From Streptomyces sp. SUK 48 (GTDB lineage: Bacteria; Actinomycetota; Actinomycetes; Streptomycetales; Streptomycetaceae), in assembly GCF_009650765.1 (NCBI RefSeq), contig NZ_CP045740.1, forward strand, positions 2,852,001 through 2,916,000: 64,000 nt of DNA, given 5' to 3'. Position numbers and translations under genes: made by a program. Of this stretch, positions 1-8,444 are shown piece by piece (position 1 is the stretch's first letter; every line of letters begins with the position of its first letter). The notes beneath the pieces were generated by a model. That model was given only the letters and a program-made list of their open reading frames with translations. It made no database searches and was not told where the DNA came from.

Positions 1-591
1 GATGCCACGCTGCAATGTATCGAATGCCAGTCATCCGTGGAGATATGGTTCCTCATCGGCAGCAATGGTGATATTTCTGGTGTCGCACCAGAAGTGCGTA
101 TCGAGCGCTACACAGAGAACCTTCGCGACCGCGCTGACCGGATTGACAGTCATCGTGGGCCGTTCTCGGATCTGGTCAAGCGAGCGCAGCTCGCATATGA
201 GAACCAACTTGGTGCCGGATCGATCGTCTACCTTCGCAAAATCTTCGAGCTCGTCACGTTCGGAGTGGCCGAGATTGCCGAGATCGAGACAAAGAAGAAT
301 AACGGGAATAATCAGCCCTTTGCTCTGGTGCTCCAGCAAGTGAATGAAGTTCGCAATATTATCCCGCGACGCTTCTCAAGTGATGGATATCAACTATTTC
401 GTGAGCTCAGCAATATTATCCATGGCGAGTCAAGCGAAGAAGAGGCGCTCCAGAAATACAAGCCCTGCCTCCAGTTGGTCCTAGGTGTCGTTGACGAAGT
501 AAGTCGCGACAACGAATACGCGCGAGCGATCGAAGAGTTGGGCTGGAACGTCGAGAATATTAGTGAGATCACAGGAGGGGGCGTCGCGTGA
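1..591 (+). CDS. Partial accessory protein of a type I restriction operon (DUF4145/HEPN-like C-terminus)
   Basis: The reading frame is open to the left window edge, so the N-terminus is missing. The first visible residues include a CxxC pair (Cys-Ile-Glu-Cys), suggesting the end of a zinc-ribbon segment. The rest is helical and charged, with a C-terminal stretch (RELSNIIHG, then a long helix) resembling the DUF4145/HEPN-like proteins often found inside restriction operons. That match is from memory and weak. The stop codon overlaps the GTG start of hsdS by four bases, so the two are translationally coupled. Base composition is far more AT-rich than the Streptomyces genes to the right. A role in restriction or abortive infection is inferred only from position; it could also be an uncharacterised RM accessory factor. 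Confidence 0.55.
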   Translation, partial: DATLQCIECQSSVEIWFLIGSNGDISGVAPEVRIERYTENLRDRADRIDSHRGPFSDLVKRAQLAYENQLGAGSIVYLRKIFELVTFGVAEIAEIETKKNNGNNQPFALVLQQVNEVRNIIPRRFSSDGYQLFRELSNIIHGESSEEEALQKYKPCLQLVLGVVDEVSRDNEYARAIEELGWNVENISEITGGGVA

Positions 592-1760
592 GTCGTATCG
601 ATGAAATGCTTCAGGAGCTGTGCCCGGACGGGGTCGCCACGATGGCTCTTGGGGGGCTGCTCGACTACGAGCAGCCAGGAAAGTACCTGGTCTCCTCGAC
701 TGACTATCAAAATGACCACGAGACGCCGGTACTGACGGCAGGTCAGACGTTCATTCTTGGATACACAAACGAAGTGGACGGCATCTATCCAGCTTCCACT
801 GAGCATCCGGTCCTGATCTTTGACGACTTCACGACAGCGTTCCGGTGGGTTGACTTCCCATTTAAAGCGAAGTCGTCGGCGATGAAGATGCTGACCACTA
901 GATCCAATGCTCCCGCACTCCTTCGCTATGTCTACTTTGCGATGCAGTGCATTAGATACGAGCCTCAAGACCACGCCCGGCACTGGATTGGAAAGTACTC
1001 CCATTTCCATATCCCCGTGCCGCCTCTCGAGGTTCAGCGGGAGATCGTGAGAGTGCTGGATCATTTCAGTCAGCTGGAGGTTGAACTGGAGGCGGAGCTG
1101 GAGGCGCGCCACCACCAGTATCAGTACTACCGAGACAAGCTGGTGAGCGAGGCTATCGGGGCGGAGTATCTTCGCCTCGGTGACGTTGGTTCCTTTGTAC
1201 GTGGACGTCGTTTCACCAAGGACGATGTGGTCGATTCTGGAATTCCAAGTATTCACTACGGTGAGATTTATACCGAATACGGAACCTTCACTAACGAGGC
1301 CGTTAGGCAGGTCCGTGCAGAGCTTCGCGATCAACTCCGATATGCGCAGCCTGGAAGCGTAGTATTCGCCGGTGTTGGCGAGACGGTTGCAGACGTGGGT
1401 AAAGCTGTTGCATGGCTAGGAAACGAGCCAGTGGCGACGCACGACGATACATTTGTTTTCACCTCCCCACTGAACCCTAAGTATGTTGCTTATGCGGTGC
1501 AGACAAAGGAGTTTCATCGCCAAAAGGAACGCCATGTGTCGCGGGCCAAGGTGAAGAGGCTCTCAGCGGCTGGGCTCGCCGATATCAAGATCCCAGTCCC
1601 GAATCTGACTGTTCAGGAGAGGATCGTCGAGACGCTCGGAAATTTTGATGCTCTCGTCAATGACAGCAATTTCGGGCTACCCGCTGAGATCTCATTGCGC
1701 CGCAAGCAGTATGAGCACTACCGCGATCGGCTGTTGACGTTCAAGGAGGCCGCGGCATGA
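588..1760 (+). CDS. hsdS: Type I restriction-modification specificity subunit HsdS
   Basis: HsdS recognises DNA and directs methylation and cleavage by the HsdM2S/HsdR2 complex. The 390-residue protein has the usual two-half architecture: target recognition domain 1 (about residues 1-155), a conserved helical spacer (about 160-190, rich in Glu/Leu and ending in YYRDKL), target recognition domain 2 (about 195-350), and a C-terminal helix that repeats the motif as HYRDRLL. The repeated helix is the hallmark of the HsdS pseudo-dimer. The GTG start overlaps the previous stop (GTGA) and follows a strong AGGAGG-type ribosome site. The ATGA overlap with hsdR continues the coupled operon. The two recognition domains define a bipartite target that cannot be read from sequence. 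Length is normal for the family. Confidence 0.88.
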   Translation: MSRIDEMLQELCPDGVATMALGGLLDYEQPGKYLVSSTDYQNDHETPVLTAGQTFILGYTNEVDGIYPASTEHPVLIFDDFTTAFRWVDFPFKAKSSAMKMLTTRSNAPALLRYVYFAMQCIRYEPQDHARHWIGKYSHFHIPVPPLEVQREIVRVLDHFSQLEVELEAELEARHHQYQYYRDKLVSEAIGAEYLRLGDVGSFVRGRRFTKDDVVDSGIPSIHYGEIYTEYGTFTNEAVRQVRAELRDQLRYAQPGSVVFAGVGETVADVGKAVAWLGNEPVATHDDTFVFTSPLNPKYVAYAVQTKEFHRQKERHVSRAKVKRLSAAGLADIKIPVPNLTVQERIVETLGNFDALVNDSNFGLPAEISLRRKQYEHYRDRLLTFKEAAA

Positions 1761-4700
1761 GGGAAGCGCAGGCACGTAGGTACGATCCGGTCGCCGTCTC
1801 GGCTGAAAGTACCGTCGTTGCTGAGTACGTCCCCGATGCCTCTGGAGCCGCGGCATACCAATCGGAGGCGGCACTTGAACGGGAGATGATCCGCCTGCTG
1901 GAATCGCAGGCATATGAGTACCTTCCAATCACATCGGAGGTGCAGCTTGTCGCTAACCTGCGGGTCCAGCTTGAGGCGCTGAACCACGTGTCGTTCTCGG
2001 ATTCCGAGTGGGAGTCGTTCTTCTCTACTAGGATTGCCGGACAGAACGAGGGCATAGTCGAGAAAACGGTGCGGGTCCAGGAAGACCACGTTCAGATTCT
2101 CAAGCGTGACGATGGTTCGACGAAAAACATCAATCTCATCGACAAGAAGAACGTCCACAACAATCGTCTGCAGGTCATCAACCAATACGAGGTTGACCGA
2201 GGCGAGGGCGGTACGAGCTTCGCGAACCGGTACGACGTGACGGTGCTAGTCAACGGTCTACCGATGGTGCATATCGAGCTCAAGCGCCGTGGGGTGGACA
2301 TCCGTGAGGCGTTCAACCAGATCAACCGGTACCAGCGCGATAGCTTCTGGGCAGGCTCTGGGTTGTTCGAGTATGTGCAGTTGTTCGTGATCAGCAACGG
2401 CACGCTGACGAAGTACTATTCCAACAGCACCCGCTCGAAGCACCTCAAGGACAACCAGAAGGCTGCCGGCGCGGGTAAGGGCAAGAAGTCAAGCAACTCG
2501 TTCGAGTTCACGTCGTGGTGGGCGGACGCGCAGAACAAGCCGATCGCGGAGCTGACCGCGTTCGTCAAGACGTTTTTCGCCAAGCACTCACTGTTGAACG
2601 TGCTGACGAAATACTGCGTGCTGACAGCCGACCGTGACCTGCTGGTGATGCGGCCGTACCAGATCGTGGCGACGGAGCGGATCTTGCGGAAGATCGAGTG
2701 CTCGACGAACCGCAGGACGCTCGGCACCGTCGAGGCGGGCGGGTACGTCTGGCATACGACCGGGTCGGGCAAGACGCTGACGTCGTTCAAGGCTGCGCAG
2801 CTGGCATCGAAGCTACCCGATGTCGCGAAGGTGTTGTTCGTCGTCGACCGCAAGGACCTCGACTACCAGACGATGCGCGAGTACGACCGCTTCGAGAAAG
2901 GCGCCGCCAACTCGAACGCGTCCACGGCGATCTTGAAGAAGCAGCTGGAGGATCCGAACGCAAGCATCATCATCACGACGATCCAGAAGCTGTCGACGTT
3001 CATCAAGGCGAACCGAGGACACGAGGTGTTCTCGGGTCACTCTGTGATCATCTTCGACGAGTGTCACCGGTCGCAGTTCGGCGACATGCACACCGACATC
3101 ACGCGAGCCTTCAAGCGGTACAACCTGTTCGGATTCACCGGTACCCCGATCTTCCCGGTCAACTCCTCGAGCGGCGGTAACCCGCTGCTGAAGACCACTG
3201 AGCAGGCTTTCGGCGACAAGCTGCACACGTACACGATCATAGACGCGATCACGGACAGGAATGTCCTGCCGTTCCGAATCGACTACATCAACACGGTCAA
3301 GGTCGGCAACCCAGACGATAAGCAGGTCTCGGCGATCGATCGGGAGCGCGCCCTGTTGGATGTGCGCCGACTCCGCGAGATCACGACGTACATCCTGGCC
3401 CAATTCGATCAAAAGACGAAGCGGCAGACGAGCTATGAGCACGCGGTTGTCGCAAATGTTGTGGAATCGACCCGGACGAGGCGTCAGGTAGAGGCGCTTT
3501 GTGAGAAGAAGCGAGTCCGCGGCTTCAACGCCCTGCTCGCCACCGCCTCAATCGAGGCAGCGCAGCGCTATTACTTGCAGTTCAAGCATCAGCAGGAGGC
3601 GCTCACCTCGGATCAGCGGCTGAAGGTGGGCATCATCTTCTCCTACGGCGCGAACGAGGCCACCGATGACGGGATTCTTGACGACGAGGCGTTCGACACC
3701 GACGCCCTGAGCGGAGACGCGCGCACGTTCCTGGAAGATGCGATCCGGGACTACAACGCGATGTTCGGCACCAGCTACGACACCAGCGCCGACAAGTTCC
3801 AGAACTATTACAGGGACCTGTCGCAGCGAATGAAGAACCGCGAGATCGACTTGGTCATCGTGGTGAATATGTTCCTCACCGGCTTCGACGCGACCACGCT
3901 GAACACACTGTTCGTCGACAAGAACCTAAAGATGCATGGTTTGATCCAGGCATACTCGCGCACCAATCGGATCCTCAATTCAGTCAAACGCCACGGGAAT
4001 ATCGTCGTCTTCCGTGACCTTGAACAGGAGACGAACGCGGCGCTCGAGCTGTTCGGGAACAAGGACGCCAAGGGCATCGTCATCGTGCCGTCCTACAGCG
4101 AGTACTACAGCGAGTACGTAGAGAAGGTCACCGAGCTGCTACAGACCTTCCCGCTTGGCGCCCCTATCATCGGGGAGCAGGCCCAGAAGGCGTTCATCAA
4201 CCTTTTCGGTGCCGTACTGCGGCTGCACAACATTCTGACCGAGTTTGACGACTTCGCCGGCCAGGACCTGTTGACAGAACGCCAGCACCAGGACTACCGC
4301 AGTGTCTACCTCAACTTGTACGCCGAGTTCCGTGCAGAGACCGCCACGGAGAAGGAGCGCATAAACGAGGATGTCGTCTTCGAGATCGAACTGGTCAAGC
4401 AGGTCGAGATCAACGTCGACTACATTTTGATGCTCGTTGAGAAGATGCGGGCCGAGCGCGGGGACGGTGAGGACAAGGAGATTCGCGCCCAGATCTCGCG
4501 TGCGGTCGACGCTAGCCCGAGCCTGCGGAGCAAGCGCGACCTAGTTGAAGAGTTCGTGAACTCGCTGTCTGTACACGGCCCTGTCGATGAACAGTGGCAG
4601 GCGTACGTGGAGGCGAAGCGAGATGCTGAACTCTCGGCGATCATCGAAGAGCAAAAACTCAAGCCCGAGCAGACCCGGGCGTTCATCACGACCGCGTTCC

Positions 4701-4873
4701 AGGACGGGCAGATCCGTACGACTGGTACGGAGATTACGAAGATCCTTCGCCCCGTCTCTCGTTTCAGTCGCGATGGCGGCCACAGCGACAAGAAGAAGCG
4801 CGTGATCGAAACATTGACACGGTTCTTCGAGCGGTTCTTTGGGCTGGGTGCTGGAGGAAACGACTACCAGTAA
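1757..4873 (+). CDS. hsdR: Type I restriction endonuclease subunit HsdR
   Basis: This is the ATP-dependent translocase/nuclease subunit that pulls DNA toward the HsdS-bound site and cuts at a distance. In the 1,038 residues, an N-terminal PD-(D/E)xK nuclease domain shows an ELK motif near residue 174, preceded by the expected aspartate. The superfamily 2 helicase motor has Walker A GSGKT near residue 336, a DECH box near 434, the GFTGTP motif shortly after, and a late helicase motif around 700 (NMFLTGFDA). The C-terminal region is helical and would contact HsdM/HsdS. ATGA overlap with hsdS supports one transcript. HsdM is not in the window and should lie immediately left. No frame disruption is visible, so the restriction arm looks intact. 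Base composition marks it as imported together with its neighbours. Confidence 0.93.
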   Translation: MREAQARRYDPVAVSAESTVVAEYVPDASGAAAYQSEAALEREMIRLLESQAYEYLPITSEVQLVANLRVQLEALNHVSFSDSEWESFFSTRIAGQNEGIVEKTVRVQEDHVQILKRDDGSTKNINLIDKKNVHNNRLQVINQYEVDRGEGGTSFANRYDVTVLVNGLPMVHIELKRRGVDIREAFNQINRYQRDSFWAGSGLFEYVQLFVISNGTLTKYYSNSTRSKHLKDNQKAAGAGKGKKSSNSFEFTSWWADAQNKPIAELTAFVKTFFAKHSLLNVLTKYCVLTADRDLLVMRPYQIVATERILRKIECSTNRRTLGTVEAGGYVWHTTGSGKTLTSFKAAQLASKLPDVAKVLFVVDRKDLDYQTMREYDRFEKGAANSNASTAILKKQLEDPNASIIITTIQKLSTFIKANRGHEVFSGHSVIIFDECHRSQFGDMHTDITRAFKRYNLFGFTGTPIFPVNSSSGGNPLLKTTEQAFGDKLHTYTIIDAITDRNVLPFRIDYINTVKVGNPDDKQVSAIDRERALLDVRRLREITTYILAQFDQKTKRQTSYEHAVVANVVESTRTRRQVEALCEKKRVRGFNALLATASIEAAQRYYLQFKHQQEALTSDQRLKVGIIFSYGANEATDDGILDDEAFDTDALSGDARTFLEDAIRDYNAMFGTSYDTSADKFQNYYRDLSQRMKNREIDLVIVVNMFLTGFDATTLNTLFVDKNLKMHGLIQAYSRTNRILNSVKRHGNIVVFRDLEQETNAALELFGNKDAKGIVIVPSYSEYYSEYVEKVTELLQTFPLGAPIIGEQAQKAFINLFGAVLRLHNILTEFDDFAGQDLLTERQHQDYRSVYLNLYAEFRAETATEKERINEDVVFEIELVKQVEINVDYILMLVEKMRAERGDGEDKEIRAQISRAVDASPSLRSKRDLVEEFVNSLSVHGPVDEQWQAYVEAKRDAELSAIIEEQKLKPEQTRAFITTAFQDGQIRTTGTEITKILRPVSRFSRDGGHSDKKKRVIETLTRFFERFFGLGAGGNDYQ

Positions 4874-5113
4874 CGGTTCTTTCCTCTTCGTCGAGCAGGG
4901 GCAGAAGAGCCGCGACAAGTTCATGTCCTCTGGCCAGACCGTCGCGATCAAGGGGCAAACCGTTGGCTTTTACCTCTTCAGGCGCACCCAACACATGACA
5001 GCTGCACTTGTCGTCAAACTCGTCCGCATCCAGAGATCGTGGACTATCTGTGGACGAGTTCCGACCCACCGCGCTGCGTGGTAGCGCTGACCTGTGCATA
5101 CGCCAGGGACCGG

Positions 5114-5162
5114 AGCGGCCTCCGGAGCCGTGTGCGCAGGTTCGAATCCTGCCGGGGGCACC
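5114..5162 (+). other. 3' half of a tRNA-Arg(CCG) gene, probable attachment site (attR/attL)
   Basis: The sequence folds as the 3' half of a tRNA. The anticodon stem-loop is 5116-5130, with anticodon CCG at 5122-5124 in the loop CTCCGGA. The T-arm is 5136-5152 with the invariant loop TTCGAAT. The acceptor 3' strand CGGGGGC is 5153-5159, followed by discriminator A and CC. The matching 5' acceptor strand (GCCCCCG) is absent upstream, and only a vague D-arm-like similarity remains, so this is not a functional tRNA. A retained tRNA 3' end at the edge of an AT-rich island is the classic product of integrase recombination into a tRNA gene. The intact tRNA-Arg and integrase would be expected beyond the left edge. 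Confidence 0.7.
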
Positions 5163-5274
5163 TTGTATTTGGTGCCCGAAGGCCCCGCCATTAGTGGAGA
5201 CGCTGATGACGGGGTCTTCGCGCTCATGGGCGTGTCGCGCAGGACTCACTGGCCGCCGGCGCTGGAGTTTTCGC

Positions 5275-5462
5275 CTAGGCCCTCGCCCGCAGCATGAGAA
5301 CCTTCGGCGAGTCACTGTAGAACCACCGCGTGTACCAGGTGACCGCAGCGAAGATGACGGCCCAGCTGGCTGCCCACGGGAGCAACCCAGTCAGTGAAGC
5401 GCCCGGCCCAGATGCAACGCGGCGAGGGCAAAGACCATCACGGACCCTCGCGTGGCGGCCAT
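5275..5462 (-). pseudogene. Frameshifted remnant of a small membrane protein
   Basis: Two minus-strand frames complement each other. An upstream frame gives a hydrophobic helix (MVFALAALHLGRAL) that runs into a stop. The next frame continues with LTGLLPWAASWAVIF and then YTRWFYSDSPKVL to a stop at 5275. Joined, they look like the C-terminal two transmembrane segments of a small membrane protein, but no single frame covers both and no start with a good ribosome site was found. I do not recognise the family. It lies just outside the tRNA-Arg remnant, so it would be chromosomal material bordering the insertion site. A chance hydrophobic open frame is the alternative. Confidence 0.3.
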
Positions 5463-5857
5463 CGGGGGTGCGCTTCGAATGGTTCGGCATGCGGCGCCGA
5501 CAGCAGTACGGACACATCGGCGTCCCCTTCGCCGGCCGGGCTTTCCCAGCCCAGACGGACGATCACCGAATCGGCGTTCTCGCTCAGAGCCGCAAGAGAC
5601 ACATTCGAGCCCATGTCTATTTCGCACATAAAGGAGTCGGTGCGGAATTTATGTGCCATCCATGGCGATGACCTCGGGGTGTTGTCCCGGCCGCACACCG
5701 GCAGGCACTCCTTCTCGTTTTCTTCTGATCTGCTTTCGATGCTGCCGGCAGGCAGGTTGGGGGATGGAAGGGCGTTCGAAAGGGGGTCGGGGTGGGATGG
5801 GGGTTGTTCGGGGGGTGGCCCCGGCGGAGGGGTGTTCTGGGGACGGGGGAGACAGTG

Positions 5858-6136
5858 ATGGTCAAGGCTAAGGGTGTGGGACGGTCCGTGGTGGGGCTGG
5901 TGGCCGTGTTGGTGGTCGGGGGGTCGGCGCGGGCCGTCGCGGCCGAGCCCGGGGATACGCACTGGGGTGGGACCCCGGTCGTCGTCGCCGCGGCTGCGCC
6001 CGGGGACACGCACTGGGGCATCGCTCCGGCCGCCGTCGTCGGCGCGGAGCCCGGGGACACCCACTGGGGTGCCGTTCACGACAGTGTTCCGGTTTCCCTC
6101 GGCGACAGCAGTAGCAGTAGCAGTAGCAGTAGCTGA
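5858..6136 (+). CDS. Small secreted peptide with three 17-residue PGDTHWG repeats and a poly-serine tail
   Basis: The 92-residue protein starts with ATG after a purine-rich ribosome site (GGGGGAGACAGTG). Residues 1-29 form a Sec-type signal peptide: basic start, a hydrophobic core (VVGLVAVLVVGG) and an Ala-x-Ala cleavage region. The mature part is three copies of a 17-residue unit beginning (E/A)PGDTHWG, spaced exactly 51 bases apart, then a short linker and nine serines at the C-terminus. I do not recognise the family. The layout of leader plus repeated near-identical cores resembles multi-core precursor peptides, but it could equally be a structural or cell-wall peptide or a metal-binding repeat (Asp, His and Trp in each unit). 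It lies 50 bases before the aminotransferase-like gene on the same strand, so it may belong to the biosynthetic cluster. Confidence 0.7.
   Translation: MVKAKGVGRSVVGLVAVLVVGGSARAVAAEPGDTHWGGTPVVVAAAAPGDTHWGIAPAAVVGAEPGDTHWGAVHDSVPVSLGDSSSSSSSSS
5945..6070 (+). repeat. Three in-frame 51-bp repeats encoding (E/A)PGDTHWG
   Basis: Copies of the core begin at 5945, 5996 and 6047, an exact period of 51 bases. Each gives Glu/Ala-Pro-Gly-Asp-Thr-His-Trp-Gly, followed by a hydrophobic spacer of nine residues. DNA between copies differs mainly at silent or spacer positions (for example GAT/GAC, ACG/ACC), so the eight-residue core is conserved at protein level while the spacer drifts. This suggests selection on the peptide. 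Confidence 0.9.
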
Positions 6137-6186
6137 CTCATCGCCCCCCGCACCCTTTCGACGCCACCGTCAGGAGCCCCTCTCCC

Positions 6187-7367
6187 ATGCCCTCCCTCCC
6201 CCGCGCTCTCGGTGAACTCGGCGGTTCCCGCGGCGAGTACGGCGATCGGGTCGACGCGTTGCTGCGTGGTTCCGGGGACGGGGAGAGCGTTCCGTTGCAT
6301 CGGGGCAGGACCGTGTTCGGTGCCTGTGCGCGGCCTCGGGAGTGGGGCGAGGGGGAGTTCGGGGCCGGGCCGGACGAGGAGGCGCCGGTCGGTGGGGTGG
6401 CCGAGCTGCGGGCGGCGTTCGCCAAGGAGGCGAGTGGCCGGCGGGGTGGGCACGTGCCGGCCGAGCGGGTGCTGGTCACCGGTGGGGCCACGCACGCCCT
6501 CTCCCTCGCGTTACGTGCCGTACTCCGCGCGGGCGACGAGGTGCTGGTGCTCTCGCCGCACTGGCCGGAGGTCACCGGGGTGGTCCGGGCCGTGGGCGGG
6601 GTGGTGCGGGAGGTGCCGGTCTTCCTGGGGCTCGGGGCCGGCGGTTTTGGATTCGACCTGGTGGGGGCCTTGGAAGGGGCGGTGACCCGCAGGACGCGGG
6701 CCGTCTACTTCAACAGTCCCAACAATCCGACCGGGTACCGGCTCGATCGGCGGCGGCTCGCACTGCTCGTGGAGCTGGCCGAGCGGCACGATCTGTGGCT
6801 CATCGCCGACAACACCTACGACGGGTACGACTTCACCCGGGAGGGGTTTTCGGACATCGCGGGGATCGGCGCGGCGGCGGAGCGGACGTTCTCGGTGCAC
6901 GGCTGTGGGACGACGTACGCGATGCCCGGGAACCGGGTGGGGTATCTGGTCTGCCCGCCCGGGGCGGCGGCGACGGCGGTCTCCTGGGCGCGGTACACGG
7001 GTGGGGCCGTGCCCACCGCGGCGCAGTTCGCCGCGTACGAGGCGCTGCGCACCCCGCGTGCGGAGCTGGACCGGCGCCGGGACCGTGCCGCGGCGGCCTG
7101 GTGGCTCGCGGACTCGACGCTGGAGGTGCCGCACACGGAGGTGTCCGGCGGCCTGTACACGTTTCTCGATCTGCGGGCCTGGGGGACGGCGAGCGGTTCG
7201 TGCGGCGGTGCGCCGAGCACGGTGTCGGTCTGGCGCCGGGGCGGGACTTCGGCGCGCACTGCGGCGGTTGGGCCCGCCTCTGCTTCACCGCCGCGCCACC
7301 GCAGCGGGTGGCCGAGGCGATTCAACGCATCAACAAGGTCTACGGGGAAGGCGCCGATGAGCACTGA
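6187..7367 (+). pseudogene. Class I/II aminotransferase-like gene with one frameshift and no catalytic lysine
   Basis: The product would be about 393 residues, normal for fold-type I aminotransferases. Visible motifs are the NSPNNPTG loop (around 176-183), the Asp of IADNTYDGY near 208 that would hold the PLP pyridine nitrogen, the Tyr at 211, and the YAMPGNRVGY segment near 244-253 with the phosphate-binding Arg. The residue aligned with the Schiff-base lysine (SK-x-YAM in relatives) is Thr242 (GTTYAM). The frame breaks at the five-G run 7181-7185. Adding one G restores the expected C-terminus, which ends at 7367 and overlaps the LuxR start by 11 bases. Without that base the frame runs into the LuxR gene and looks like a fusion. 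Function is unclear: a dead PLP fold, a non-PLP activity, or a decaying gene. Confidence 0.7.
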
Positions 7368-7917
7368 GACGGTCACGCTCGAACGCCCGCAAGCGACGGT
7401 GACGGGCGACGGTCAGGGGACGAGAACGGCGATCTGCGGGGTGCGGCCGCTCGTGCTCGTGGGACTCACGCATCTGCTGACCACGCAGTCGCCCTGCGAG
7501 GTCGTCTTCGCCTCGGCCGACGGCTTCCCGGAGCCCGGGCCCGGGATCGATGTGCTGCTGGTCGAGGACACCCTCGCGCAGGACGTGCCGGAGCGGGCGC
7601 TGTGGTGCGGGAGCGCGCCGGACGTCGTCGTGGTGCGGGCCGACGCGACCCCGGACCAGGTGCTGCGGCAGGTGCGTGAGGCCGTGGAGCGGCGGGCGCC
7701 CGCCGCCGCGGGCGACCGGGCGCCGGCCGGGCTGTCGCCGCGCGAGGAGCAGGTGCTCCGGTTCATCGCGTCGGGGATGACCCATGGCCAGGTGGCCCGG
7801 CGCATCGGCATCAGCCAGCACACCGTGGACACGTACGTGAAGCGGGTGCGATCCAAGTTCGGTATCGGCAACAAGGCGGAACTCACCCGCGTCGCGCTCG
7901 GCCTCCAGCCCTTGTAG
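7357..7917 (+). CDS. LuxR-family transcriptional regulator
   Basis: The 186-residue protein has a C-terminal LuxR/FixJ helix-turn-helix (from about residue 125: LSPREEQVLRFIASGMTHGQVA, then ISQHTVDTYVKRVRSKFG). Its N-terminal domain of about 100 residues resembles a degenerate receiver: strands such as VLLVED are present, but the usual phospho-acceptor context is not obvious. ATG 7357 lies inside the end of the aminotransferase-like gene, so the pair is probably cotranscribed. It is convergent with the leftward biosynthetic operon, 28 bases away from its last gene. A role as cluster-situated regulator is an inference from position. Confidence 0.8.
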   Translation: MSTETVTLERPQATVTGDGQGTRTAICGVRPLVLVGLTHLLTTQSPCEVVFASADGFPEPGPGIDVLLVEDTLAQDVPERALWCGSAPDVVVVRADATPDQVLRQVREAVERRAPAAAGDRAPAGLSPREEQVLRFIASGMTHGQVARRIGISQHTVDTYVKRVRSKFGIGNKAELTRVALGLQPL

Positions 7918-7945
7918 GAGGCCGCCGTACGGTCGGTGGTACCGG

Positions 7946-8428
7946 TCAGTAGTAGTCGCGCATGATGGTGGTGGCCCACTCGGGCTGAGTGGTGTCGCCC
8001 TGGGGGCCGAACTCGCTCATGTAGGGCTTGATGTCGAGGACCGGGGTGCCGTCGACGGCGTCCAGGCCCTCGACGTGGAGGTCGAGGCCGTCGGTCTTGA
8101 GCAGGCGGCAGCGGGAGACGCCGATCCGGTTCGGGCGGTTCTTGCCGCGCTGGGCGAAGATGCCGACGCGCGGCCAGCCGGTGTTGCCGCGCGGGTGCCG
8201 GGCCCCGGTCTCGATCTTCGCCACGGGCACGCGGTCGAAGTGGAAGACGATCTCCAGGTGGGAGAAGGAGTCCAGGCCGGCCACCGCGTCGGCGCCGTAC
8301 TGGCCGGCGTCCAGGCGGATGACCGCCGTCTCGCTGCCCCAGTCGTCGTCGCGGACCTCCGCGCGCCCGCCTACCACCCGGCCCACCGGGACCAAGACCA
8401 CCTCGGCGGGAGTGCTGTTCTCGGGCAT
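7946..8428 (-). CDS. TrmO/TsaA-like SAM-binding protein, copy 1
   Basis: The 160 residues cover the TsaA/TrmO beta-barrel domain. TrmO methylates N6-threonylcarbamoyladenosine in tRNA-Thr using SAM, but full TrmO of E. coli carries an extra C-terminal domain that is absent here. Motifs seen are FSHLEIVFHF, the HPRG segment, RPNRIGVSRC and the DGTPVLDIKPY motif near the C-terminus. It is the last gene of the leftward operon, 16 bases after the ATP-grasp gene. A second copy lies at 14194-14688 in the same operon. Two copies inside a biosynthetic operon make a housekeeping tRNA role unlikely. Methylation, or transfer of another SAM-derived group, in the pathway is the inference. The exact chemistry cannot be read from sequence. 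Confidence 0.82.
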   Translation of the reverse strand: MPENSTPAEVVLVPVGRVVGGRAEVRDDDWGSETAVIRLDAGQYGADAVAGLDSFSHLEIVFHFDRVPVAKIETGARHPRGNTGWPRVGIFAQRGKNRPNRIGVSRCRLLKTDGLDLHVEGLDAVDGTPVLDIKPYMSEFGPQGDTTQPEWATTIMRDYY

Positions 8429-8444
8429 GAGTAGCGCCTTTCGT

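Larger units (their letters stand above)
4874..5857. other. Junction region between the restriction island and the cluster, no intact gene
   Basis: This 984-base stretch holds no convincing intact gene. The left quarter is still relatively AT-rich and seems to belong to the island. A tRNA-Arg 3' half lies at 5114-5162, after which composition rises toward the chromosomal norm. On the minus strand a broken membrane-protein remnant can be read (5275-5462). The last 150 bases before 5858 are G-rich and end in a ribosome-binding site for the small secreted peptide. Open frames on both strands here have no family-like sequence and are treated as noise. Confidence 0.6.

Noticed and set aside
5101..5162. 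A complete tRNA-Arg gene
   Set aside because: The 5' acceptor strand and a proper D-arm are missing; only the anticodon arm, T-arm and 3' acceptor strand are present.
5438..6079. A minus-strand Pro/Arg/Thr-rich protein opposite the repeat peptide
   Set aside because: Composition and repeats mirror the PGDTHWG gene on the plus strand, there is no ribosome site, and there is no family-like sequence.
6187..7917. A single aminotransferase-LuxR fusion protein
   Set aside because: The continuous frame exists only because one G is missing at 7181-7185. The aminotransferase C-terminus continues in another frame to 7367, and a normal LuxR start is present at 7357.
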